Positions 28,850-37,511 of a stretch of 64,000 nt of DNA are shown here, one piece after another. A program made the translations under genes and the position numbers. Each line of letters opens with the position of its first letter. Position 1 is the stretch's first letter. The notes under the pieces are model-generated. The model was not told the DNA's origin. It ran no database searches and saw only the letters and a program-made list of their open reading frames with translations. Origin of the DNA: Bacteroides congonensis (GTDB taxonomy: Bacteria > Bacteroidota > Bacteroidia > Bacteroidales > Bacteroidaceae); assembly GCF_900130125.1 (NCBI RefSeq), contig NZ_FQXY01000006.1, positions 186,001 to 250,000 on the forward strand. Reading direction: 5' to 3'.

Positions 28850-30679
28850 ATGAAAAATAAATATTGGAAATACATTTGTCTGCTGGGCTTGGGCGCTTTC
28901 TGCTGGACGTGCTCGGACGACAATCCGAATGACGGACCGGACGGTCCGGGTTCTGAAGGCGGACAGGGAACAGAACAGGAAATCGTACGTTCCTACAAGA
29001 TAGGTACACTGGCAGGATTCGAAGGTAACCTACGCCAAAAGATGGACAAGCCCAGAACCGACGTTTCCACCATGCACAACCGTTCATTATTCTGCCGCTA
29101 CGTTGCTTCCGCTTATCCGGAAGCACAGGACGACAAACCTTATCCCGGTCCGATTACCGAAGATGACTGGTGGGATAACTTCGTAGAAGAAATCGCTTAC
29201 AGCGGTCAGGATTATGTTGCTATGAACTGTCGCGGTGAAGCCAACAAGGATATTGACCACGGACGTCCCGACAAGCTCCACGACCTGATGGCAGCTATCA
29301 AGCGTAAAGGTGTGGAACACGAGTTCAAAATCGCCATCTTCGATGATACGCCTGCTTCATGGTCGGCTGCGCGTAACGCGCACAAAGGCTACGGTTATGA
29401 CAACAAGCCATTCAAAAACGGTAGCCGTGTAGAAGGCTCACACTATCCGTTGCTGTTCCTCGACCCCGAGAAAGAAGATATGAAAGGGGCAAACAACGAT
29501 TTCCGCAAGGAAGTGTACTACTACATCTGGGATGCAAACCTGAAACCCTCGTTCGAAAACGTGCCACGCGACTACTGGTTCGAGATAGACGGACGCCCGG
29601 TTATCCTGTTCTGGAATCCTAACGGCTTCCTGCAGGACAGTTACCTCAGCGAACTGATGAAGAAAGACCCGGCAAAATACAAAAGTACGACCGGGCTTGA
29701 TGAAACAAAATCGGATGCCTACAACGGCAAGTTGAGCTATATCCTGAAGTGTATCAGTGACGATTTCAACAGTACGTTCGGCGTGCGCCCGTTCCTTATC
29801 ATTCAGCGCGAATGGACCGACCGCGACTTCTCACTGGTAAACTGTCCCTATCTGGACGGTATTCACAACTGGTTTGCAGTTCCCACTATGGATATGTCAG
29901 AGGAAGTGTACAATGAGAACTTAATCTACAACACCTATATCTCCGCCTACAACTTCAAAGGTTTCAGTGTAGGCAGCGGATGCCCGGGTTTCGTGCAAGG
30001 TGACCTCGCCCGTCCGAACTGGCAGTTTATCGACTCCGACCACGGTCGCTACGCAACCAAGATGATGGAATCGTTCTTAGCTAAAAAGCCTGACCTCGTA
30101 TTCCTGGAAGGATTTACTGACCTTGCCGAAAACGCAGCCTGGTGGCGCAGTTCGGATAAAATCTACTACGACTATCCCAACCAACGCATCAACCTGCTCC
30201 GCAAGTACAGCAACCGTCCTTTCCCGACCAGACAGAAATTGGAAGCGGAAGCCTGCGACTATTGTTTCAACGGTTCGGTTTCGGGAAGCAAGATAGAGTC
30301 GCTGTTGATGGAAGTAGAAATGAACAATGCTCCCGAACAGGGCGTGGTGAAATACAGCGACGATACGAAGTACAACGGCGGTTGGCACGCCAACCTCACT
30401 TCCGGCGGTCTGAATACGCTAAGATGGAAAGAGATTCCTTTCCGAACCGGAGCATCCACCATCCGCTTCCGCTACTCCAGCAATGGTGCAGCCAGCGTAC
30501 GTTGCCAGATTGGCGACACGATGACCCAAAGCGTAAGTCTCCCGGCCACAGGCGGCGCATGGGAAGAAGCCGAAGTAGCCGTTTACTCCCGTGAAGCACG
30601 CGGATATGCCGACTTCAACCTGATAGTGTCCGAAGGTGACATCAGCCTGAACTACGCGGAAATTATCGCAGAGAAATAA
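28850..30679 (+). CDS. DUF5010-like GH99-fold lipoprotein with C-terminal CBM-like domain
   Basis: A 609-residue lipoprotein (cysteine in FCWTCSDDN, then a Gly/Pro/Asp-rich linker). Residues about 50-465 resemble DUF5010, a family related to GH71/GH99 barrels: MHNRSLFCRYVASAYPEAQ, DYVAMNCRGE, FKIAIFDDTPASW, RPVILFWNPNGF, FLIIQREW and FLEGFTDLAENAAWW. The last motif has Asp and Glu at the spacing of the GH99 catalytic E-x-x-E, so activity is possible. Residues about 480-609 form a CBM6-like sandwich (IESLLMEVEMNNAPEQG to DISLNYAEIIAEK). A surface endo-acting glycosidase or binding protein is the best guess. It is the fourth gene of the susC operon. Confidence 0.65.
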   Translation: MKNKYWKYICLLGLGAFCWTCSDDNPNDGPDGPGSEGGQGTEQEIVRSYKIGTLAGFEGNLRQKMDKPRTDVSTMHNRSLFCRYVASAYPEAQDDKPYPGPITEDDWWDNFVEEIAYSGQDYVAMNCRGEANKDIDHGRPDKLHDLMAAIKRKGVEHEFKIAIFDDTPASWSAARNAHKGYGYDNKPFKNGSRVEGSHYPLLFLDPEKEDMKGANNDFRKEVYYYIWDANLKPSFENVPRDYWFEIDGRPVILFWNPNGFLQDSYLSELMKKDPAKYKSTTGLDETKSDAYNGKLSYILKCISDDFNSTFGVRPFLIIQREWTDRDFSLVNCPYLDGIHNWFAVPTMDMSEEVYNENLIYNTYISAYNFKGFSVGSGCPGFVQGDLARPNWQFIDSDHGRYATKMMESFLAKKPDLVFLEGFTDLAENAAWWRSSDKIYYDYPNQRINLLRKYSNRPFPTRQKLEAEACDYCFNGSVSGSKIESLLMEVEMNNAPEQGVVKYSDDTKYNGGWHANLTSGGLNTLRWKEIPFRTGASTIRFRYSSNGAASVRCQIGDTMTQSVSLPATGGAWEEAEVAVYSREARGYADFNLIVSEGDISLNYAEIIAEK

Positions 30680-30723
30680 AGAAATTAGAATAGTAAAATA
30701 TGTATCAAACTAAAAATTTACCT

Positions 30724-33432
30724 ATGATGAACAAAAGAGTATTAAACAGTTTTCTCTATGGAGCACTGTTGTTTTCATTAGGAACAGGAGTTGTTTCTTG
30801 CAAGGATTACGACTCGGATATCGAAGGTCTGAACAACCGCATCACAACGGTTGAGTCCGACATGGATAGATTCAAAGAAAAGATTGAAGCTGCGCTGAAC
30901 GCAAACCTGACCGTACAAAGCTGGTATCCCAGTGAAGACCAGTCGCAATATACCATCGTATTGAGCAACGGAGACGAGTTGTATGTACAGGCTTCCAATA
31001 AAGCCACCCCTTTCTACCAGTTCAAGGTGGAAGAAGGCACATGGAGATATACCAAAGACAAAGGTGCGGGCTGGTATAAAGTGCTGACATTCGGTACCGA
31101 ACAGGAAATCCCAGGAACAGACAAAGACCAACTGTATTATGACAAGAGCAACGGTTACATCTATATCCAGAAAACGGAAGGAATGGTGCAAACCACTATC
31201 ACCGCAGACAAGGATACACCGATTCTGGCAGAAAACAAAGAGAATAAAACGCTCTCTGTCTATATCTACGGTGAAAACTATATTCTTCCCGTACAAGGCG
31301 GCGGTTTCAGCGGTATCAGTTCTATCCTTTTCCAGAAACAATTTGTATTCGAAGAAGACGAGTTCCTGGAAGCAGCCAGCTATACCAATACACAAGGCAA
31401 AGTAGTTACTGCCCATACAGCTACCGCCAAGTTCAAGATTCTGCCCAAAGACATTGATTTGTCCGAAGCTGACTTCCAGTGTGCGGATATTCACGAATTG
31501 AAGCTGACACGTGCGGAAGTGCCTCAATTGTTGGTAAATACAACTAAAAAGTTAGACGAAAACGGCATTTTGAGCGTAGAGTTGACTCCAAGTAACATGA
31601 CTGCTCCTTACTACGGTGCAGTACTGGAAATCACATTGGACAAGACGACTACAAGTTCCAACTACTTCGTAGTGAAACCGACTTCCTACAGTGCCAACAA
31701 CGGCGTGTTCGCTTATCGTGAGACACGTACGGTATATCAGAACTCGGAATCCTTGAAATTCGTCAGCACGGAAAGTCTCGACCTTGCCAGAACAATAGGC
31801 TGGGGATTCGGTGAAAACGAAGAAGTGAAGTTTGTAGACGAACTGGGATTCAGTGAACTCGCAGTTGCAACCACTTATGAATTGACAGAAAACCCGAACA
31901 ATACATTCGAAGTTACTGATAAAGGTGTATTAACTGCCAAAGCTGCTAACAGGTCGGGTAAAATCAGAATAACTTATACCGTTGCCGAAGAGGAATTCTC
32001 TAAAGAAGTATTGATTTATTCACAGGATGAAGCAACCGCTAAGAACGGTATCGAATTAAGAAGTACAACAGTATCGTTGAGTGACATTGAAAGTCTGTAC
32101 AAAGGTACAAAAGTCTTCATTGTACAGAATGCCCAAACAACAATGGAAAATCTCGGTGTCACTGCGTCCAAAGCATGGAAACTGGGTACTCAAGCCAATG
32201 GCGGCAATTGGGAAGCTATCCCGATGACTACCAACCTTGCAACGATTACACAAGACACTGAGTTAGCTAATGGTGAAGTATGCCTTTACTACGATGCCGC
32301 CCAAAAGACCAGTTATCTGTTGGTAGGTCCTCAGGCCGATGGCATAGAAGGTGCTAACCTGTTCGCAATGAATGATGAAGGAACAGACAAAGCTCCTTTC
32401 ACTCTCAATGAGAAAGAAGTGGGATTGTATGTAGGAAATGTAGATACGAAATATGTAGTGGAAGCTCCGACCGCAAAAGAGGAACTGGCTATTCAAATGT
32501 ATGTAAAAGCCGGTATTGACCATCCGGATACTGACCCGAATCAGAATATACGTATATTAGGCAAGAAATTGGCAATCCCCGGTGTGTATGATGAAGAACT
32601 GGGTTACCACTTCAACGAGCTGGATTTGCGCACTACCTTGTATAATTTCAAACCTGCTGACGCTGATTTCAAAATCACATTGAATAGAGACGACCAGAAT
32701 GACAAGGTAAAAGAAAAATGGGGTACTAACTTCAAATGGGATGCCGACAACTATACTTTAACATTAAGTCCGGTATGGGCTCTGTATAACTTCAATTTCA
32801 ACGACAAGAAAGTGAGTGATATGACAGAAGCCAATAATGGTGTCAAATTCTCTTGGACATTCGATGCCGGTAAGGGAGCAACTAACTCTAACGGAAATGA
32901 ACAGTGGTACATCAAAGACCCCGTTCGCCAACCAGGTGAAAACACAATCTACATGGGACTTGACAAACAGCCAAACGCAACGGGCGTCATCAGTACAGAC
33001 TATGAAATCAAAGTATCTGAAATAACGGGCGACCCGGAAAAGAAGAAATTGTCAGATTTGGAAGTAGGCAAAGTATATAAATTCGGAGATTACTTCAAAA
33101 ATCACAATTTCTGGGTAAACGGTTGTTCATGGGATGTTTATGGCGGGCCTGATAATCTTACCGGAAAGAATCTTCCCGTATTAATAAAATATGATTTTGC
33201 CACAAATAAACTTGTGATAACCGATTATGCAAAGAAGTACTTTGGTAAAAGAAGGTGTGAATTAAAGTTCCAACCACAAGGTAATGAAACTACTGCCGGC
33301 TTGGAAATTGACAGTGACGAACAGACATTCAAATTAAAGGTAGTTCCGACAACGACCAATTTTCAAATAAAGATTGATTATAATACCGACTTCTCAAACC
33401 AGAACCTGTTCTTCAGAATTGTTGAGGGGTAA
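30724..33432 (+). CDS. DUF4988-like surface lipoprotein, candidate glycan-binding protein
   Basis: About 902 residues, a lipoprotein with lipobox LGTGVVSC followed by KDYDSDI and a short coiled coil (IEGLNNRITTVESDMDRFKEKIEA), then LTVQSWYPSEDQSQYTIVLSNGD: this opening is typical of DUF4988 proteins in Bacteroides glycan loci. The rest is beta-rich with several repeated Ig-like segments and no enzyme motif that I recognise. Last gene of the susC operon, followed by the terminator at 33497-33545. Its place after SusCD and two barrel lipoproteins suggests a rod-like surface binding protein holding the polysaccharide. In-frame ATGs at 30700, 30724 and 30727 are possible starts; I prefer 30724, close to the signal peptide MNKRVLNSFLYG. 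Confidence 0.72.
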   Translation: MMNKRVLNSFLYGALLFSLGTGVVSCKDYDSDIEGLNNRITTVESDMDRFKEKIEAALNANLTVQSWYPSEDQSQYTIVLSNGDELYVQASNKATPFYQFKVEEGTWRYTKDKGAGWYKVLTFGTEQEIPGTDKDQLYYDKSNGYIYIQKTEGMVQTTITADKDTPILAENKENKTLSVYIYGENYILPVQGGGFSGISSILFQKQFVFEEDEFLEAASYTNTQGKVVTAHTATAKFKILPKDIDLSEADFQCADIHELKLTRAEVPQLLVNTTKKLDENGILSVELTPSNMTAPYYGAVLEITLDKTTTSSNYFVVKPTSYSANNGVFAYRETRTVYQNSESLKFVSTESLDLARTIGWGFGENEEVKFVDELGFSELAVATTYELTENPNNTFEVTDKGVLTAKAANRSGKIRITYTVAEEEFSKEVLIYSQDEATAKNGIELRSTTVSLSDIESLYKGTKVFIVQNAQTTMENLGVTASKAWKLGTQANGGNWEAIPMTTNLATITQDTELANGEVCLYYDAAQKTSYLLVGPQADGIEGANLFAMNDEGTDKAPFTLNEKEVGLYVGNVDTKYVVEAPTAKEELAIQMYVKAGIDHPDTDPNQNIRILGKKLAIPGVYDEELGYHFNELDLRTTLYNFKPADADFKITLNRDDQNDKVKEKWGTNFKWDADNYTLTLSPVWALYNFNFNDKKVSDMTEANNGVKFSWTFDAGKGATNSNGNEQWYIKDPVRQPGENTIYMGLDKQPNATGVISTDYEIKVSEITGDPEKKKLSDLEVGKVYKFGDYFKNHNFWVNGCSWDVYGGPDNLTGKNLPVLIKYDFATNKLVITDYAKKYFGKRRCELKFQPQGNETTAGLEIDSDEQTFKLKVVPTTTNFQIKIDYNTDFSNQNLFFRIVEG

Positions 33433-33496
33433 GTCTTATTCTCTGTACAAACTAGAGTAATGCAGGTTACTTTAGAATAGGGACTCTATCAAACAA

Positions 33497-33545
33497 CCAT
33501 GCCGTGAAATCGCAAGTCTGTTACAGGCCTCGAATTCCGGCATGG
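33497..33545 (+). terminator. Terminator of the susC operon
   Basis: Arms CCATGCCG (33497-33504) and CGGCATGG (33538-33545) are perfectly complementary with a 33-nt loop, and a T run (CTCTTTTT) follows. It isolates the operon from the GH2 gene. Confidence 0.7.
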
Positions 33546-33577
33546 CTCTTTTTACAAAAAAACAAGAGCAGGGACAA

Positions 33578-33605
33578 TTAATCACATTTTAAGCGTACAT
33601 TAAGC
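33578..33605 (+). promoter_or_regulatory. Operator C: three hexamers at 11-bp period
   Basis: Hexamers TTAATC (33578), TTAAGC (33589) and TTAAGC (33600) are spaced by exactly 11 bp. The proximal one begins 38 nt before a perfect -7 element. Confidence 0.82.
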
Positions 33606-33637
33606 GACACTTCATCCTAAAATTTATTGCCGGACGA

Positions 33638-33645
33638 TATCTTTG
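33638..33645 (+). promoter_or_regulatory. -7 element of the second GH2 gene
   Basis: TATCTTTG, a perfect consensus, 30 nt before the ATG at 33675. It lies downstream of an in-frame TTG at 33627, so translation must start at 33675. Confidence 0.78.
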
Positions 33646-33674
33646 TCTCAAAATTATTATTAACTTGTAATATC

Positions 33675-36600
33675 ATGAATAGAATCAGCAAAGTATTTCT
33701 AGCCTGTGCGTGCAGCGCCTTCTGCATGAACGGACAAGCACAAGACAATGCTTCATGGACAAACGACTTCTCCAACGCCGGAGAAACACTGAAAGTGGTG
33801 GGTCGGGGCACATGCAGTATTGCCGACAACGTATTCCGTTCCAAAGGCTCCTACGCCTTATTCGGCAACCCCGAATGGAAGAACTACTCTTTCTCTTTCA
33901 AAGCCCGTGCCCCTAAAAATGCCGAACAGGTACAAATCTGGGCGAGTTTCCGCAATTACAACCGTTTCGACCGCTATGTGGTAGGTATCAAAGGCGGATT
34001 GCAGGACGACCTTTACCTGATGCGCACGGGATATATGGGTACGGATGAGTTTATGGGTGTCCGTCCGTTGGGTTTCCACCCTGTGCCCGGAGAATGGTAT
34101 CGCGTGAAAGTAGAAGTTTGCGGCAACCGTATCCGTATCTTCCTCAATGACGAGAAACACCCCCGTATCGACCTCGTGGACAAAAATGCGAACCTCGTTC
34201 CGTCGGGTGAAGTTGCTTTAGGCGGCGGATGGATAGAAACTGAATTTGACGACCTTGTCGTAACCCCGATGGCGGACGACGCACTGAAAGACGTAAAAGT
34301 AGCGGAATATAAAAAGAAAGCCACCCCTGCGGAAAAAGAAAACAAACGCCGCGAGGAACGTGCCGCCTACGCGCCCGTTCAATTAAAAGCCCTCACCGGC
34401 AGCCGCACGGACATCACGCTAGATGGCAACTGGCTATTTATGCCTGACTATCAACTGGACAACAAGGATAAAGCTATTTCAGCACAAACTGACGACCAAG
34501 ACTGGCATATCATGTCCGTCCCCAACTTCTGGAATCCTATCCGCATCTGGCTGCACGGCGAAACAATGCCCTCTCCCACCGGAGCACAGCCGAAAGGCGT
34601 ATCGGACACCTACTACCAACAGGAAACCGACCGTTGCGAAAACTATACCTTTGATTACCGCCGCGTGAAATACGCCTGGTATCGCCAATGGATGGAACTG
34701 CCCGCCGACGTAGCAGGCAAGAACCTGACTTTGACCTTCGACGCCGTTTCTAAAATTGCCGAAATCTATATCAACGGCATACTGGCAGCTTCGAACATCG
34801 GTATGTTCGGTGAAATCCGGGTAGACGGCAGCCAACTGCTGAAACCCGGCAAGAACCTGCTTACCGTGAAAGTGACTCGTAATGCAGACGGCAACGCTTC
34901 GGCTGACTCCAACTCTATCGACTTCTTCTACTCTTCCGTCCGCGAAAGTGAGAAAGAGGACGGCAAAGTGACCGTAAAGAAAGATATCCTGAAAGACATC
35001 GCACATGGTTTCTACGGTGATGAACCTGCCGGAATCTGGCAACCGGTGAAACTGACCGTTACCGACCCGATGAAAGTGGAAGATGTCTTTATCAAACCCA
35101 CATTGAATGGTGCAACTTTCGATGTGACTATAAAGAACCACGGCAGCAAGAAGAAACAATTCGACCTTTACACGGATATTATCGACAAGGAAACCGGTTC
35201 CGTATTTTACTCCGGCCTGTCCCTGCGGAAACTGAGCCTCAATGCAGGCGAAGAACGAATGGAAACCTACACCATCAACGACCTGAAACCCCGTCTTTGG
35301 ACACCACAGCATCCTAATCTCTACGATTTCAAGTTCCGCCTGGTTGCGGACAAAGGCACTGAGCTGGACTGCCTGACTGAAACTTCCGGTTTCCGCACCT
35401 TTGAAGTGAAGGACGGACTTTTCTATCTGAACGGCAACAAATACTGGCTGCGTGGTGGAAATCATATTCCTTTTGCACTGGCACCTAACGATGAAAACCT
35501 TGCGAATACTTTCATGCAACTGATGAAGGCCGGAAATATCGACGTGACACGCACACATACCACTCCGTGGAACAAGCTTTGGATGAATGCCGCTGACAAT
35601 AATGGTATTGGTGTTTCATTCGAAGGCACATGGTCATGGCTGATGATTCATTCCACCCCGATTCCCGACCAACGCCTATTAGAGATGTGGCGTAACGAAT
35701 TCCTAGGATTGCTGAAAAAATATCGCAATCATCCGTCATTACTCTTCTGGACAGTAAATAATGAAATGAAGTTCTACGACAATGACAGCGACCTGAAACG
35801 CGCTAAAGAAAAATACCGCATTATTTCGGATGTAGTGAAGGAGATGCGCCGCATCGACCCCACTCGCCCAATCTGTTTCGACTCCAATTATCAGGCGAAA
35901 GGCAAAGACAAGAAATTTGGCGCAGACTTTATGAACAGTATTGATGATGGTGACATTGACGATATGCACGGCTATTATAATTGGTATGACTACTCGGTGT
36001 TCCGCTTCTTCAACGGTGAATTCCAAAAACAGTTCAAAGTAGCCGACCGTCCGCTTATCAGCCAGGAAATGTCTACGGGCTATCCCAATAACGAAACAGG
36101 CCATCCCACACGTTCTTACCAACTCATTCATCAGAATCCTTATACATTGATAGGTTACGAAGCTTATGACTGGGCAGACCCGGCTTCGTTCCTGAAAGTA
36201 CAGGCATTCATTACGGGTGAACTGGCAGAAACTCTCCGCCGTTCCAACGACCAGGCTTCGGGAATCATGCACTTTGCGTTAATGACATGGTTCCGCCAGA
36301 CATACGACTATCAGAACATTGAGCCGTATCCTACTTACTATGCCTTGAAACGGGCTCTGCAACCCGTATTGGTCAGCGCAGAGCTGTGGGGACGCAATTT
36401 GTATGCCGGTGAGAAGTTACCTACACGCATCTATATAGTGAATGACCGTGAAGACGGTACGGATTTGAAACCTTCTCTGCTTCGCTGGGAGATACAAGAC
36501 GAAACCGGAAAGTGCCTGACAAGCGGTTGTGAAAAAATTCCTGCCGTGAAGCATTACGCACGACACTATATCGAGCCAAATATCCAGTTACCGACCAACC

Positions 36601-37373
36601 TGCCTGCCAACAAGACAAAAACCAAACTGGTATTGAAACTCACAGAAAACGGCTTACCTATTTCTGCCAATGAATACGAACTACTGCTTGCCCGTAAAGA
36701 GTGGAACGCAGGTCAGGTGAATAACAGCAAAAAGATTGTATTGCTGGATAAGGATAACACGAAAGCTGTATTCGACTTCCTGAATATCAAATACCAGCCG
36801 GTTTCTTCCGTAAAGGAATTGCTCGACAGTAAACAGAAGGCTGACCTTTGCGTCATCTCCGGTCTGACGACTTGCAACGATGAAGAAAAAGAATTGCTCC
36901 GTACTTACCAGTCAAAAGGTGGAAAACTTCTCTTCCTCAACAGCAAGGAAACTGCTAAAACCGTATATCCCGAATATATCACGGGCTGGATAATCCCGAC
37001 GGAAGGCGATATCGTAATCATGGAACGCAATGATGCTCCGGTCTTTAACGACATCGATGTACTGGAACTGCGCTATTTCAATAACAATAAGCGAGAAATT
37101 CCCGTGGCATGTACAGCTACCCTAAAAGCTCACCGCCATAAGAATGTAACAGAGCTGGCAGGACAAATGAAAATCCATGCTTACATCGACGGTGGAAAAC
37201 CGGAAGACCGCATTGAACGAATAGAATCCATGCGCGGGCTGACCATGTTACAAATAGCTGACGGAAAGGGAGAAGCAATCATTTCTACCATGTGCACGGA
37301 AAAAGCGATGACAGACCCGATAGCAGGCAAATTGGTAGTGAATATGATAAACTGCCTGACTGCAAATAAATAG
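33675..37373 (+). CDS. GH2 family glycosidase with N-terminal LamG/DUF1080-like domain
   Basis: About 1,232 residues with signal peptide (MNRISKVFLACACSAFCMNGQA). Residues about 30-190 form a concanavalin-like domain (WKNYSFSFKARAPKNAEQVQIW to WIETEFDDLVVTP), probably glycan binding. A GH2 jelly roll follows (TLDGNWLFMPDYQ, WYRQWMELPADVAGKNLTL), then an Ig-like domain and a TIM barrel with acid/base Glu697 in FWTVNNEMK and nucleophile Glu798 in ISQEMST. The C-terminal 300 residues contain an Ig-like part and an alpha/beta part (LCVISGLTTCNDEEKELLRTYQ). Both catalytic residues are retained. The specificity (beta-galactosidase, mannosidase or glucuronidase) cannot be told. It is a single-gene unit between operator C and the terminator at 37422-37451. 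Confidence 0.88.
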   Translation: MNRISKVFLACACSAFCMNGQAQDNASWTNDFSNAGETLKVVGRGTCSIADNVFRSKGSYALFGNPEWKNYSFSFKARAPKNAEQVQIWASFRNYNRFDRYVVGIKGGLQDDLYLMRTGYMGTDEFMGVRPLGFHPVPGEWYRVKVEVCGNRIRIFLNDEKHPRIDLVDKNANLVPSGEVALGGGWIETEFDDLVVTPMADDALKDVKVAEYKKKATPAEKENKRREERAAYAPVQLKALTGSRTDITLDGNWLFMPDYQLDNKDKAISAQTDDQDWHIMSVPNFWNPIRIWLHGETMPSPTGAQPKGVSDTYYQQETDRCENYTFDYRRVKYAWYRQWMELPADVAGKNLTLTFDAVSKIAEIYINGILAASNIGMFGEIRVDGSQLLKPGKNLLTVKVTRNADGNASADSNSIDFFYSSVRESEKEDGKVTVKKDILKDIAHGFYGDEPAGIWQPVKLTVTDPMKVEDVFIKPTLNGATFDVTIKNHGSKKKQFDLYTDIIDKETGSVFYSGLSLRKLSLNAGEERMETYTINDLKPRLWTPQHPNLYDFKFRLVADKGTELDCLTETSGFRTFEVKDGLFYLNGNKYWLRGGNHIPFALAPNDENLANTFMQLMKAGNIDVTRTHTTPWNKLWMNAADNNGIGVSFEGTWSWLMIHSTPIPDQRLLEMWRNEFLGLLKKYRNHPSLLFWTVNNEMKFYDNDSDLKRAKEKYRIISDVVKEMRRIDPTRPICFDSNYQAKGKDKKFGADFMNSIDDGDIDDMHGYYNWYDYSVFRFFNGEFQKQFKVADRPLISQEMSTGYPNNETGHPTRSYQLIHQNPYTLIGYEAYDWADPASFLKVQAFITGELAETLRRSNDQASGIMHFALMTWFRQTYDYQNIEPYPTYYALKRALQPVLVSAELWGRNLYAGEKLPTRIYIVNDREDGTDLKPSLLRWEIQDETGKCLTSGCEKIPAVKHYARHYIEPNIQLPTNLPANKTKTKLVLKLTENGLPISANEYELLLARKEWNAGQVNNSKKIVLLDKDNTKAVFDFLNIKYQPVSSVKELLDSKQKADLCVISGLTTCNDEEKELLRTYQSKGGKLLFLNSKETAKTVYPEYITGWIIPTEGDIVIMERNDAPVFNDIDVLELRYFNNNKREIPVACTATLKAHRHKNVTELAGQMKIHAYIDGGKPEDRIERIESMRGLTMLQIADGKGEAIISTMCTEKAMTDPIAGKLVVNMINCLTANK

Positions 37374-37421
37374 GCATCAAGTTATGAATCAATAGGTAAA
37401 AGGTAAAAAGGGATAAAGAAA

Positions 37422-37451
37422 GAGGGGCTGTATCGACGAATACAGTCCCTC
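37422..37451. terminator. Bidirectional terminator between GH2 and GH95
   Basis: Arms 37422-37433 and 37440-37451 pair over 12 bp with one G-T wobble around a CGACGA loop; T-rich sequence follows on the plus strand. It lies between two convergent genes. Confidence 0.75.
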
Positions 37452-37511
37452 TCCTTTTGTATTAGGAATAAAAACAATAACTATAAAATGAATATTAAAT
37501 CATTCAATATT

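Noticed and set aside
33627..33674. Earlier TTG start for the second GH2
   Set aside because: The codon at 33627 lies upstream of the -7 element at 33638-33645, so it would not be in the mRNA; the signal peptide begins at 33675.
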